Part shown: positions 48,036 through 58,717 of the stretch, piece after piece
How the letters are laid out: every line of letters begins with the position of its first letter
Position numbering within the stretch: position 1 is the stretch's first letter
Assembly (NCBI GenBank): GCA_035048485.1
Contig: CM068590.1
Span: 2,528,593-2,592,592, forward strand
Length of the DNA stretch: 64,000 nt
From: Pteria penguin
Taxonomy: Eukaryota; Mollusca; Bivalvia; Pterioida; Pteriidae
Direction of reading: 5' to 3'
Notes under the pieces: model-generated
Seen by the model: the letters and a program-made list of their open reading frames with translations, nothing else
What the model was told of the DNA's origin: nothing
The model's database searches: none
Made by a program: the position numbers and the translations under genes

Positions 48036-48889
48036 ACTCTCTTACTTGTAGTTCTTGCAAAGTAAATGTTGACTCATTCGACCTGCCAGCTGTTCGACTG
48101 TCATTCTGAGTTTAGTTTTTTAAATAACCATTTCTGGAGATATTGAACTGAACTAACTGTATGCCATGATTCTTGATATTTATATTTCGGTTTTGGTGAA
48201 TCTATTTGTATATTACAAGTTACTTTAAGTTTGCTTCATTTTGCAGATGAACACATAGACGATGATAGCAACAAGGATGAAACTGATGAACCATTACCAA
48301 AGAGGAAGAGACCATCACAAGAAGAGTTCCTATGCTCAAATGATCAATGTGATAGAGTATTCAAATCTGTATCAGCTCTTGAAAATCATCTAATAATTGG
48401 CGACTGCAAGTGTAGGTCAGAGAAATTGCTTGTAGACAGGTGTAAAGTATTGTACCAAAAGAAATTAGACGTAAAATTAAGTGTAAGACTCTAGGTGCAC
48501 ACACAAAAGTTACTGATGAAGACAATTTAGAGGATATGGGATTGGCTCTAATGACTAAGAAACTACAGTCACACTTCACTTATGATAAGAGGCTTTTCCT
48601 CCTAGAGAAATTACAACACGGAAAACTAAGAGGAAGGAAGGAAGACCGAACCTTAAGTTGCTAAAGAGATGCCATTTGTTTTAAGGATGGAGAGCTGCGA
48701 TTCACAAGAAATGTCATTCTGTTGTGCCTTCCTTCCAACATCATTTAAAGTATTGCTGAATATTCCAATACATGTATGCATTCAAATGAAATTTGGTTTA
48801 CATATGTATAATTGAGAGGTGCAGGTCAAGTAATAGAGTCAGTGAAGCGAGATTATTATTGGAAGAAGAATTTTCCTTCGTTAACGAAT

Positions 48890-49768
48890 GTAAAGCTGAT
48901 GGATAAATCCAAACCACAAGTCCAAAAATCATGAAACCATAGGACATACAAAATCAGTGAAAATGAAAAACAAATGGAAAATAACAAAATATGTCTACTT
49001 GAAGAGCATATGTGAACCCCTGTGATGGAGTGAGATCAGGTGCCCGGGGAGAGTGAGCATCTCCTGCTTGCTAGCAACACCCGTCACATATACCCCGTAG
49101 AAAGAGTCAAATCGTGTGAATTCCATATGTATCTATATATGGAGAAGTCGAAGTAGGTAACCTTCTAGTATAGAAGGTGTCAAATCTGTGTAAAGTGATC
49201 GGAATCGGTCTCAGTCCAGAATATCATTTAAAAGTCTGGATAACGAGATATCATATGGAGTAATAAGAGTCTCGCAACGACCGTAGAACTTCCTCAGTGA
49301 CGATGCTAGTCTAGCACATATATAACCCTGGTTGAGCAGCTTAACTGAAAGTCGCCTAGCCCTCAGAACAAAGTCATTGTAATTTGAACATGCTCTGGAA
49401 TAACGTATTAACTGAGATATGAATACGCCGTATGCGGGCGATGATGGAATGTTGCTACTTATGAAAGGAAAGTTTGTGATAGCGAAATTGAAATCGTCAC
49501 GTTTGTCATAGAGTGAGGTGTTCAATTGACCATTAATGTCGAAAGACAACATAATATCTAAATACGAAGTAGAATTACTACTTTCTGTGGTTTCTTTGAC
49601 CTCCAGTTCACTTGGATAGATGATGCTAAGGTAATCCGCGAATGAAGGATTATTAATTGAAAGCAAGTCATCTATATATCTGTAAGTAAAATTGAAGCCA
49701 AGAGCCAATTGTTTTTTTCCTTGCGAAAGCAAAGACTGAATGAACTCAGCTTCGTATGAATAAAGGAA
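48890..49768 (-). mobile_element. Penelope-like retroelement copy 3, 5'-truncated, inverted relative to copy 2
   Basis: Minus strand: RT from AFLYSYEAEF (about 49768) to LLNDILD-stop (49211), then a 3' UTR ending at the GGATTTATCCATCA equivalent (about 48890). RT and UTR are nearly identical to copy 2. The 5' break falls just after MGTNCAPLLADI in copy 2 coordinates. Confidence 0.85.
49211..49768 (-). pseudogene. Penelope-like reverse transcriptase, copy 3, C-terminal half only
   Basis: An open frame carries YIDDLLSINNPSFADYL, LYDKRDDFNFAITNFPF, SNIPSSPAYGVFISQLIRY and LRKFYGR. In the overlap of about 173 residues I count four amino-acid differences from copy 2 (H/Y before RYIDD, S/N in the NYxDF run, T/S before SLRK, Y/C in GRxET). 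The fingers and first catalytic Asp region are absent, so it is non-functional. The small divergence implies a recent shared source. Confidence 0.85.
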
Positions 49769-49944
49769 AGCTGTCTCTAAAGCATTTTTGTCACACCTGA
49801 CATATCAAGATTTTATTCTGAAATTAACATGAAATAACATATTTTTTCCAATTTATACATGTTTTGATTCATCATTTAGCATTTTAAATATCTTTAAATT
49901 ATTTAAAAATAATTTTATGAATATTTGAAAAAGGTTGATTTTTT

Positions 49945-50444
49945 AGCTCGCTGGGACTAAAAAGTCTGGAGAGCTAATGTCATACCCTCGGCGTCGTTGT
50001 CGTCATTGTCGTCGTCGTCCGTGGACAAGACTTTAACCTATGCTATACCTTTTGAACTATTAGAGATAGAGCTTAGATTATTCACATGTAGATACAGATG
50101 GTTGAGTCCTAACATAACATTCACGTTGACGCGAAAAGCGGTCACAAGGACTGCTTTAGCACACTAGCTAGGACTGCTCGACCAAACGCGCATGCGCTCC
50201 TTGCGTTAACTAGGGAGGAAATTCGCGTTAACGCGATTTATTCCCGCGTGCGCTCAGTTCAGTCGCGCGTTCACATGATTACATTTGCAGTGGTACGGAT
50301 AGAGGAAATAAAAGGAATCAAATTAAATTACCGCAAATGTCGCCATATATACGTGTATTAAATTTGATTTTAAAATTACACCCCGCATTAAGAGTTTCAT
50401 GTGTAATATAATAATGGAAATTACCGCGTAGACATGCACTCAGG

Positions 50445-50519
<75 letters not shown>

Positions 50520-51130
50520 CAACTTCGTCAGTTTATACTATGAAGACTAGGAAAATTACATTCTAATTCTATATTATTTATTTAATTTTAATTATTATTA
50601 TTATTATCCTAAAATAAGAATAAATTTCATTATATTCAATGTTCGGAAATTGTATTCAATATTTTTAAAATTCATCCATTTACTCCTAAGCGTTTTATTT
50701 AATTCTAAATATTTACCTACACACAGTAATATGTTTTTATATTTAAATATACAATGTATAAATCGAATCTACTTTAAATCCTTCTCTATGTACATGCTAA
50801 TGTGAGTTTGTAAGCAAGCGAACGTGGCACGTTCACGCGGCAGCCAAGAGCGTGAACGCGTCAGTCCAGCGCGTTATTGCAGTCTCAAAACTTAGGTCAC
50901 AAGGAAATCTGCGTTAACGTAAACGCGTGTGCTCAGCAGTCTTGAGCGCACGAGGAGAGCAAAACTTCACGTTAACGCGACGTTAACATAATGTTATATA
51001 AGGACTGCACTGCACTGTACTTCATGACAAGACCTTTCTTTTTAGGCCTTGACATTTGACCTAGTGACCTTGACCTTCAAATTTGACCTACTTTTGATGG
51101 GCAAAAACCTGAATGGGCGAGCTATATTGC
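49945..51130. repeat. Interspersed repeat (TTTTTAGCTCGCTGGGACTA type) split by a TIR element
   Basis: The left half 49945-50104 includes CTCGGCGTCGTTGTCGTC; the right half 51007-51130 includes TTGACCTAGTGACCTTGACC and GGGCGAGCTATATTG. GAGCTA/TAGCTC near both ends suggests inverted ends. The 902-bp element at 50105 sits between the halves. Confidence 0.55.
50105..51006. mobile_element. 902-bp TIR element (AGTCCTAACATAACATT), copy 1
   Basis: The left end AGTCCTAACATAACATT and the right end (complement AGTCCTTATATAACATTATG) are inverted. Subterminal sequence is rich in GTTAACG/CGTTAACGCG motifs and CpG, unlike the AT-rich core. It holds a (TA)n run of about 70 nt (50447-50517) and a TTA run. 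The right 440 nt match 63574-64000 in inverted orientation. No ORF, so non-autonomous. Confidence 0.75.
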
Positions 51131-52140
51131 CTTCTAACAAATCTTGTTTTTGCAAAATTGTGATTTGTCTCCATTTTTAAGCTGTGATTATTCCTAGCCT
51201 TTTGGTTTCACCATAAATGGTTTTATTTCTATCGTTACAATAGCAAATGACAATGCTTTTGATATATATCATAATTTTGTCATCACACACCGAAGAGGTG
51301 AAAAACTTATACGAAAATTGATAAAAATGCACTTTTTCATCATAGGTAAAATTACCCAAAATTTGCATACCTGCAGTGTTATTACTATTTCTGATAAATT
51401 TGTTGTTATTTATTTAAAATATATTTCATTAGATGCTCTATTGAATTAAAACAACACCGACACTGACTTTATATATATCCAACAATTTAATGTCAAAAAG
51501 CCCAAAAATGGTGATTTCAGTGGTTTCTGACAGGGCGAAAGTATTGTTGCCATGGCAACCATAATGAATTTAAGAAAATATTCATGATTTGTGTTTACTA
51601 GAATGACTTAAATGATTATTTTGAAGTTATCAAAATCTGTGGCATAGAGTGGCCAGATCCACCATGGAATTATGGGTTATTACATAGAATTGATATTAAG
51701 ATGACTGATAAGGGTTTTTATACCAGAAATATGCATGCATATTGTAAATTTTATCCAGAATGGGGTTCACCAGCTGTAATCGTCCGTTTCAATTTTTATA
51801 GGGCATGATTCACCTGTTTTTATCGACCAACTTAAATTATCAGTCACCTATGAATATCATCTGTCTTTCAAAAATACCTCATATTATGCCCTGCTGTTAA
51901 TTTTTAATGTTAATGTTAATGTTAATTCATTTTAAACAATCATCTGTCTTTAACAACCACCGTAAATCACCACTTGCCTTCAACAATCATCTTATACATT
52001 TTTCATATACAATTAATAAGATGAGGACAAAAAACTAAAAGTGGTTGTTAAAGGTGATAATTTTAGACCATATTGGCATAGGCTTTATATTTATTTATGT
52101 AGTTTTTTTTTTCAATTTTATTTTCGGGGGGGGGGGGGGG
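51131..52140. other. Spacer, no gene seen
   Basis: AT-rich; a short (TTAATG)n run at about 51905 and a 17-G run at about 52125-52141 directly before the TRIM-like copy E flank. Confidence 0.5.
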
Positions 52141-52141
52141 G

Positions 52142-52643
52142 GAATGCCAGATGTAGGAGTTATCTTTCTTTGATTATAAACTTTATTTCTGAAAACTCCG
52201 CATCGTTTGTTTCGTTTTGTAGAAAAAATGGCAGATGACCAGCGATCGACACCATGTGAGGTCGATGGCTGTGGTAATTCCGCGCAATACAAATGTCTGA
52301 ATTGTGAAGACGTTCTCTGTATCGGGTATAAAGAGAAACACGAAAAGAAATGAATAAATCAAAAGTTTGTCCTATACTCCGAGAGAATGAAACGAATTTG
52401 CCAGAAACACAATGACAAAACATTCATTTACAGGTGCAAAAGATGCTGCGTATCTTGCTGCGCAACATGTGCCATAACATCACATAAGGGACATGAAATG
52501 GAAGAAAAAGAGGTTGCTATCCGTTACAAGACAGAAGGCGTAAAAGCAGAGTTAAAAGGAGCCCTTTTAAGGATGTCTGACTCAATGGAAAAATCTCCTG
52601 CTCGAAGTAAAACAAACGACGCCTGGGTACAGAGACTGTATCC

Positions 52644-52674
<31 letters not shown>

Positions 52675-52995
52675 AAAAGGACCAAGATTTGGTTTCCCAT
52701 GCAAATCGTATGCATAAAGCCGTAGACAAAAGCTTAGCTTAAGTACGGAGCGAACTTGGAGAAATCAGCAAACAGAAAGAAATGAGTATGAGCAGTTCAA
52801 ACAGTTGAACAACTAAACGGACTTATACAAATAAGTGATATCTGTCTACTAGAAAACAAGCTTGATATCGCCGATATGAAAGCCCTTCCAGCACTCACCC
52901 GACCGTCACCTCCTAGTCACTGTCCTGGCCAACTTGATGATCAAACGATTTCCACAATGATCGGGGACCTGAATTCTTCTGTACAGAATAGACCC
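52142..52995 (+). pseudogene. TRIM-like B-box gene, copy E, broken (5' part)
   Basis: The acceptor TTCGTTTTGTAG precedes ATG 52228 (MADDQRSTPC). B-box 1 has Cys-to-Tyr at the sixth ligand position (CIGYKEK), then TGA at 52351-52353 where copy B has AGA. B-box 2 is well kept: KRICQKH, C-x2-C in RCKRCC, CCATCAITSHKGH. A frameshift near 52560 follows. At 52645-52671 an A-run of about 27 replaces the six A of copy B (ATCCAAAAAATTGACC), and further frameshifts follow. The coiled-coil and linker remnants reach SSVQN at about 52990, where homology ends at inserted DNA. The propeller tail reappears 5 kb on (57970-58118). No shared first exon was found upstream. Confidence 0.85.
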
Positions 52996-53169
52996 ATCCA
53001 CACTTACGTCATATCAGCAATATGGCGTCACGGGTCAAAGGTCAATGGGGAAAACTTTCGCGTTGTTTACATTGGAAACAATGGCGGCGTACATCGTTCA
53101 GTGACATGTTTACATGTTTATTTACGTTTGAAGTCATTACTCGTGATACATTTGTATATAGTGCACCAT

Positions 53170-53345
53170 ATAGTACAAATATAGTTTGGATAATATGTTA
53201 TACTAATGAATCCTGGAAAATGGATGCATTACGCGATTATTTGGGGAGATGAGGACTTGCAAAGTACTGTCTAAAAGAAGAACTACTGTAGCCTGTAGCG
53301 CAAATGGCATCAGAGAGAAAAGTTTATTTTTGTCCTGTCTACAAT
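53170..53345 (+). pseudogene. SAP-like domain fragment
   Basis: Reading frames give NESWKMDALRDYLG, then GLAKYCLKEELL and ACSANGIREK, with a stop and frameshifts between. The spacing resembles a SAP motif (helix, G-L-x-x-x-x-K-x-E-L, helix). It lies immediately after the break in copy E, so it probably belongs to a transposon inserted there. Confidence 0.35.
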
Positions 53346-54463
53346 TATGTTGATGTTCAAGATGATGTTAGCACATACAAAGAGCAGAGTGTTGATAACT
53401 TGACTTTATTTTCGTGTTTATTTTAAGTTGCTGTTCATACTTTAAGCGCTACCTTTATTGTGTATAATATTATTATGATACAGACATCTGGATGATCTGC
53501 ACTTTCACCAGTGAAAAATTCGGGAAATTTCACCATGAAAAAGGCAGTGTAGCCTCAATATTTCGCCACACCAAACGTTATTTATTATCGGCTATTTATT
53601 TTGTCCAAACAAAATAAATAGCCGATAATAAATAACGTTTGGTGTGGCGAATTATTGAAGCTAAAGGCGGTGTAGTGTTAAAAAATATCTTACCTTTTCT
53701 TTGTTTATAATAATCACCTTTTCAATAAGTTTTCTATTCAAATCTCTTTAACTGAAAATTCTGATTTTATGTAGAAATGCAAAACACCTTATTATAGTTA
53801 TGATTAGTACAGATGGTTAAGTAGAAAAGGTGCTAGTCTCGTAATCTGATGGCTTCGCTAGCTACGAAATTGACTAAAGTTAAAAGTCAATTTACAATCA
53901 CATGTATAGTGTATAAATTCAGTTCTTGCAGAAAAAAAATCATGATAAATTGTAATGTTTTTAATTACAATTATTCAGATATATATTGAGCAAATCATAT
54001 GAGCAAATTCATTGGAAATCATTGTGCACTAATTATAATATAGTAAAGGAAATGAATACTCCCTTTTCAATCAATGCATTTCTACAGACTTCAAGATGAT
54101 TGTGGTGTCAGTTGCAAAATCGAAATAAATGTTACAATTTTTTCTGGTGTTTCCAACCATTGTTTTTATGCCTGAATCATATACATGAGTAAGGGATTCA
54201 GAATTAAACTTTTTTTTCTCAAAAATTTATCCCAAACTCTTATGAACTTAACATAGGATAATTATGATCTTGATATATGAAATCAGATATTCCAAAACAT
54301 ATCATTAAATACATGTATCACACTATATTCAAGTAATATTGTAATTGTATTCGAATCTACATGCATTCTTGTTTTTTAATGTTATATTGCTATTGATGAA
54401 TAAATTCCAGTAAAACTATGACTTTTATATGGTAGACGAAATCCGTCTTCACTATATCTAGCT
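53346..54463. other. Spacer containing a perfect hairpin
   Basis: No gene supported; see the inverted repeat at 53562-53651. Confidence 0.5.
53562..53651. repeat. Perfect 42-bp inverted repeat with 6-nt loop
   Basis: The left arm 53562-53603 starts TTCGCCACACCAAACGTTAT. The right arm 53610-53651 is its exact complement. The loop is TCCAAA. Weaker pairing extends outward (AGCCTCAATA against TATTGAAGCT). Confidence 0.95.
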
Positions 54464-54666
54464 GGGTTTTGCGATTCCTTATCTCCATGCAAACTCCAGA
54501 CAAAAATTGTTTAAATTTTCCAAAGTTGGTGTAGCTTGGCATTATTTGATTGGTTCTATGTGATACCATGGAACCAATCAGGAAGCAGTTTGCAATGAAC
54601 AACACATTTCTGTGAATAATGACGTTTGACTCAAGGGTCGCATGGAGATATGAAGTCGCAAAACCC
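54464..54666. mobile_element. MITE-like element with TIRs of about 30 bp
   Basis: GGGTTTTGCGATTCCTTATC at the left against complement GGGTTTTGCGACTTCATATC at the right, both continuing to TCCATGC. An inner palindrome GATTGGTTC ... GAACCAATC lies at about 54547-54581. Total about 203 bp. Confidence 0.7.
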
Positions 54667-55042
54667 TGACACAATCTTTGAATGACAGAGGCAGATTTGG
54701 CCTTACTACATATACATACTTAGGGTATTAAAGACAAGCGCACCTATATATATAGTTTGAGAAACAACTTTTAACAATGTAGTAAAAATACAAATGTAGT
54801 TGATGTCAGTGTGGTGGAAATTCCAAATCTGTCTACAATATCTTCAAAAAGGAGACATAACCTGAGTTCCATCATGATTAAAACAAACTCATGTTTCAGA
54901 GTCAATTCCTAACAAAGTAACAAATTAACAAACCACTCTTTTATACCATAGTTTAGTGGGTTGCACAAATGATTGGCCCTTTCCATTGTTTCAAACGCTT
55001 AACCCTACCCTGCAATACTGTAAAATATCATTAAAAGACTGG

Positions 55043-57410
55043 AGTGTACTATGTAGGTATTCCAGTATAGAACTTGACATCAGTGTACTATGTAGGTATT
55101 CCAGTATAGAACTTGACATCAGTGTACTATGTAGGTATTCCAGTATAGAACTTGACATCAATGTACTATGTAGGTATTCCAGTATAGAACTTGACATCAG
55201 TGTACTATGCAGGTATTCAAGTATAGAACTTGACATCAGTGTACTATGTAGGTATTACAGTATAGAACTTAACATCAGTGTACTATGTAGGTATTCCAGT
55301 ATAGAACTTGACATCAGTGTACTATGTAGGTATTCCAGTATAGAACTTGACATCAGTGTACTATGTAGGTATTCCAGCATAGAACTTGACATCAGTGTAC
55401 TATGTAGGTATTCCAGTAGAGAACTTCACATCAGTGTACTATGTAGGTATTCCAGTATAGAACTTGACATCAGTGTACTATGTAGGTATTCCAGTATAGA
55501 ACTTGACATCAGTGTACTATGTAGGTATTCCAGTATAGAACTTGACATCAGTGTACTATGCAGGTATTCCAGTATAGAACTTGACATCAGTGTACTATGT
55601 AGGTATTCCAGTATAGAAGTTGACATCAGTGTACTATGCAGGTATTCCAGTATAGAAGTTGACATCAGTGTACTATGTAGGTATTCCAGTATAGAACTTG
55701 ACATCAGTGTACTATGTAGGTATTCCAGTATAGAACTTGACATCAGTGTACTATGCAGGTATTCCAGTATAGAACTTGTTATCAGTGTACTATGTAGGTA
55801 TTCCAGTATAGAACTTGACATCAGTGTACTATGTAGGTATTCCAGTATAGAACTTGACATCAGTGTACTATGCAGGTATTCCAGTATAGAACTTGATATC
55901 AGTGTACTATGTAGGTATTCCAGTATAGAACTTGACATCAGTGTACTATGTAGGTATTCCAGTATAGAACTTGACATCAGTGTACTATGCAGGTATTCCA
56001 GTATAGAACTTGACATCAGTGTATTATGTAGGTATTCCAGTATAGAACTTGACATCAGTGTACTATGTAGGTATTCCAGTATAGAACTTGACATCAGTGT
56101 ACTATGCAGGTATTCCAGTACAGAACTTGACATCAGTGTACTATGTAGGTATTCCAGTATAGAACTTGACATCAGTGTACTATGCAGGTATTCCAGTATA
56201 GAAGTTGACATCAGTGTACTATGTAGGTATTCCAGTATAGAACTTGACATCAGTGTACTATGTAGGTATTCCAGTATAGAACTTGACATCAGTGTACTAT
56301 GCAGGTATTCCAGTATAGAACTTGTTATCAGTGTACTATGTAGGTATTCCAGTAGAGAACTTCACATCAGTGTACTATGTAGGTATTCCAGTATAGAACT
56401 TGACATCAGTGTACTATGCAGGTATTCCAGTATAGAACTTGATATCAGTGTACTATGTAGGTATTCCAGTATAGAACTTGACATCAGTGTACTATGTAGG
56501 TATTCCAGTATAGAACTTGACATCAGTGTACTATGCAGGTATTCCAGTATAGAACTTGACATCAGTGTATTATGTAGGTATTCCAGTATAGAACTTGACA
56601 TCAGTGTACTATGTAGGTATTCCAGTATAGAACTTGACATCAGTGTACTATGCAGGTATTCCAGTACAGAACTTGACATCAGTGGACTATGTAGGTCTTC
56701 CAGTATAGAACTAGACATCAGTGTACTATGCAAGTATTCCAGTATAGAACTTGACATCAGTGTACTATGCAGGTATTCCAGTATAGAACTTGACATCAGT
56801 GTATTATGTAGGTATTCCAGTATAGAACTTGACATCAGTGTACTATGTAGGTATTCCAGTATAGAACTTGACATCAGTGTACTATGCAGGTATTCCAGTA
56901 TAGAACTTGACATCAGTGTATTATGTAGGTATTCCAGTATAGAACTTGACATCAGTGTACTATGTAGGTATTCCAGTATAGAACTTGACATCAGTGTACT
57001 ATGCAGGTATTCCAGTATAGAACTTGATATCAGTGGACTATGTAGGTATTCCAGTATAGAACTTGACATCAGTGTACTATGCAGGTATTCCAGTATAGAA
57101 CTTGACATCAGTGTACTATGCAGGTATTCCAGTATAGAACTTGACATCAGTGTATTATGTAGGTATTCCAGTATAGAACTTGACATCAGTGTACTATGCA
57201 GGTATTCCAGTATAGAACTTGACATCAGTGTACTATGCAGGTATTGCAGTACAGAACTTGACATCAGTGTACTATGTAGGTATTCCATTATAGAACTTGA
57301 CATCAGTGTACTATGTAGGTATTCCAGTATAGAACTTGACATCAGTGTACTATGCAGGTATTCCAGTATAGAACTTGACATCAGTGTACTATGTAGGTAT
57401 TCCAGTATAG
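55043..57410. repeat. 39-bp tandem satellite, about 61 copies, open in two frames
   Basis: The unit AGTGTACTATGTAGGTATTC plus CAGTATAGAACTTGACATC is 39 bp, a multiple of three. A plus frame therefore stays open for 820 codons (54956-57418, unit SVLCRYSSIELDI) and a minus frame gives MSSSILEYLHSTL units. TGT/TGC alternation suggests a higher-order period of about 117 bp in places. The block with CTTGTTATC then AGAGAACTTCACATC recurs about 0.9 kb apart. It sits inside DNA inserted between the two parts of TRIM-like copy E. Probably non-coding. Confidence 0.97.
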
Positions 57411-57945
57411 CGAGTTGAAACGGTAACTACAGCTGCAGTAATTACAATGTCATGTTTATTTGTTGATAGGTGCTTGAAAAATAATGTGATTCAATCTCGT
57501 AATCCTCAATAAACTGGCATAATATGACGGAAATTGTGGCACAATATACAACTTGGGTCATAGTCAGTCTGTTACAACTCCTAGAGCTCCGAACAAAAAG
57601 TCAAAATCTGTTATAAATTATGAAACTTCAATAGATATTCTACCTTCACAAAATAAATCTACTATTGCATCACTTCATACAGCACATTCATCACACAATT
57701 CTCAGAATGCCCAAACAGATAACAATATACATATAAAAGGGTTACTGTTCCATCCTCCAGTATCAAAATTCTGTAATATTGACGGATGTCTTCTTTCAAT
57801 GCCTTTTAAAAGAAGTGCAAATTGGAACTTGCATTTTTTGGTGCTGTAAAACATATAGTGGAGAGTTCAGTTTTGGTTCCATGGCGACTTAGATCCCCTT
57901 TTCTAGGAAAGGACGTGGTTAATATCTTGTTCCGAAAGAGAAGAA
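57411..57945 (+). mobile_element. Deleted relative of the inner transposon (17144-21656)
   Basis: It contains, in order, segments matching 17330-17430, 17745-17785, 20495-20600 and 21030-21345, with the intervening 0.3, 2.7 and 0.4 kb missing. It lacks the TATAGACCAATCC ends. One joint equals removal of a GT...AG interval. The plus frame reads GHSQSVTTPRAPNKKSKSVI and SLHTAHSSHNSQNAQTDNNI, which may be residual coding sequence. Confidence 0.65.
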
Positions 57946-57969
57946 AATCCAAGATGAGCGATCATCAGC

Positions 57970-58118
57970 AACAATATACGCATTCTGGAAAAGGATGGAA
58001 AATTTCTCCAATATATACAATATCCTGGATTAAACGAGCCGAGGTACCTTGATGTAGACAGTGAGGGACGGACATGGATCGGGGAGATCGGAAGAAACGT
58101 GAATATAGTGAAATACTG
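57970..58118 (+). pseudogene. TRIM-like copy E, propeller C-terminal remnant
   Basis: CATTCTGGAAAAGGATGGAA to GTGAAATACTGA aligns with the last 50 codons of copy D (HILDKEGNFLQYL to NVKIVKY). Frameshifts are present. The 3' flank (58119-58390) matches the flank of copy C, including GTTAGATACGCGTAC and AATAAA at 58345. Confidence 0.75.
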
Positions 58119-58424
58119 AACATTATCTACGTACTATACGGTTACAAAGTGCCGATTTATCATTATTGTTATTATCATTTTGATGGTCCATCTAGAGTTG
58201 TCGTACATTACATTCATATCCTGATTCCATTTTGTCAACCTCAATGAAAATGGCCTTTAACTAGAAACGTAAAATTGAAAGTACATATGTTCCCTGCAAT
58301 AATATGATAATGATCTTCTCTCTGTTTTCATTTGCAAGTAATGAAATAAATACAGAGTTAGATACGCGTACATACACTGGCGCGGATCAAGAAGTCCAAC
58401 CAAAACTTATCCTCTGAGAGGGGC

Positions 58425-58445
58425 AAAGGGGGGGGGGGGAGGAGG
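58425..58445. repeat. Poly-G run
   Basis: AAAGGGGGGGGGGGAGGAGGG; part of a short element beginning CACTGGCGCGGATCAAG at 58377. Confidence 0.8.
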
Positions 58446-58686
58446 GTAGGTCCACCCCAGGCGTCCGAACAAGGTGTAAAATTACTCCCTTTACAACATA
58501 GAATAGCCAGAGAATACATTCTCAGGTAAATTAATACCAACATTCCACCTGGCTGTCCACTTTTACATGTGTTTAATGCATCGGATTTAAAGTTACCCAT
58601 TTATTCATATAAAATAATATGTGGTATTCAGGATATGGTATACATATTATCTATCTATGTATCTATCTACCTATCAATCCATCCGC

Positions 58687-58714
58687 CCATCCTCTCTCTC
58701 TCTCTCTCTCTCTC
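58687..58714. repeat. (CT)n microsatellite
   Basis: About 14 CT units directly before the gag-like frame. Confidence 0.95.
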
Positions 58715-58717
58715 CCA

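Larger units (their letters stand above)
44242..48745 (+). pseudogene. Decayed intron-containing transposase-like gene with DDE-like core and C-terminal C2HC finger
   Basis: Predicted exons: 44242-44936 (after TATCTTAG), 45131-45350 (after CATTTTAG), 46431-46987 (donor GTAAGT), 47213-47377 (acceptor TTTCAG, donor GTAACT), possibly about 47715-47811, and 48247-48745 (acceptor TTTTGCAG). The first reads ECLTLLLETMCPVESDG to LKHVPHVIRSLAPTTTC. The third reads DGEMFVVAD-stop-DMKFLP, KFREGQTD, FWSDNAGCYKSTYTMHA and GKGPCDRKASHIISAIKS. The fourth reads AIDTMQNGQY and, after a frameshift, EELKAWRAYSVGTG. The last has PLPKRKRPSQ, the finger CSNDQCDRVFKSVSALENHL with H-x4-C, and GLALMTKKLQSHFTYDKRL. 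Two stops are TAG where the family pattern I recall has Trp. I recognise this layout from uncharacterised animal proteins. The DDE-type nuclease role is inferred from the D at VVAD and at SDNAG; it is not proven. Confidence 0.65.

Noticed and set aside
48885..48940. Hammerhead ribozyme core (CTGATG ... GAAAC), as known for Penelope-like elements
   Set aside because: The match is on the antisense strand of the element, reads CTGATGG instead of CTGATGA, and I cannot form stem II.
54991..57381. Minus-strand ORFs with MSSSILEYLHSTL repeats as a secreted repeat protein
   Set aside because: By-product of the 39-bp period; the frame is split into three pieces, and the common variants change residues in this frame.
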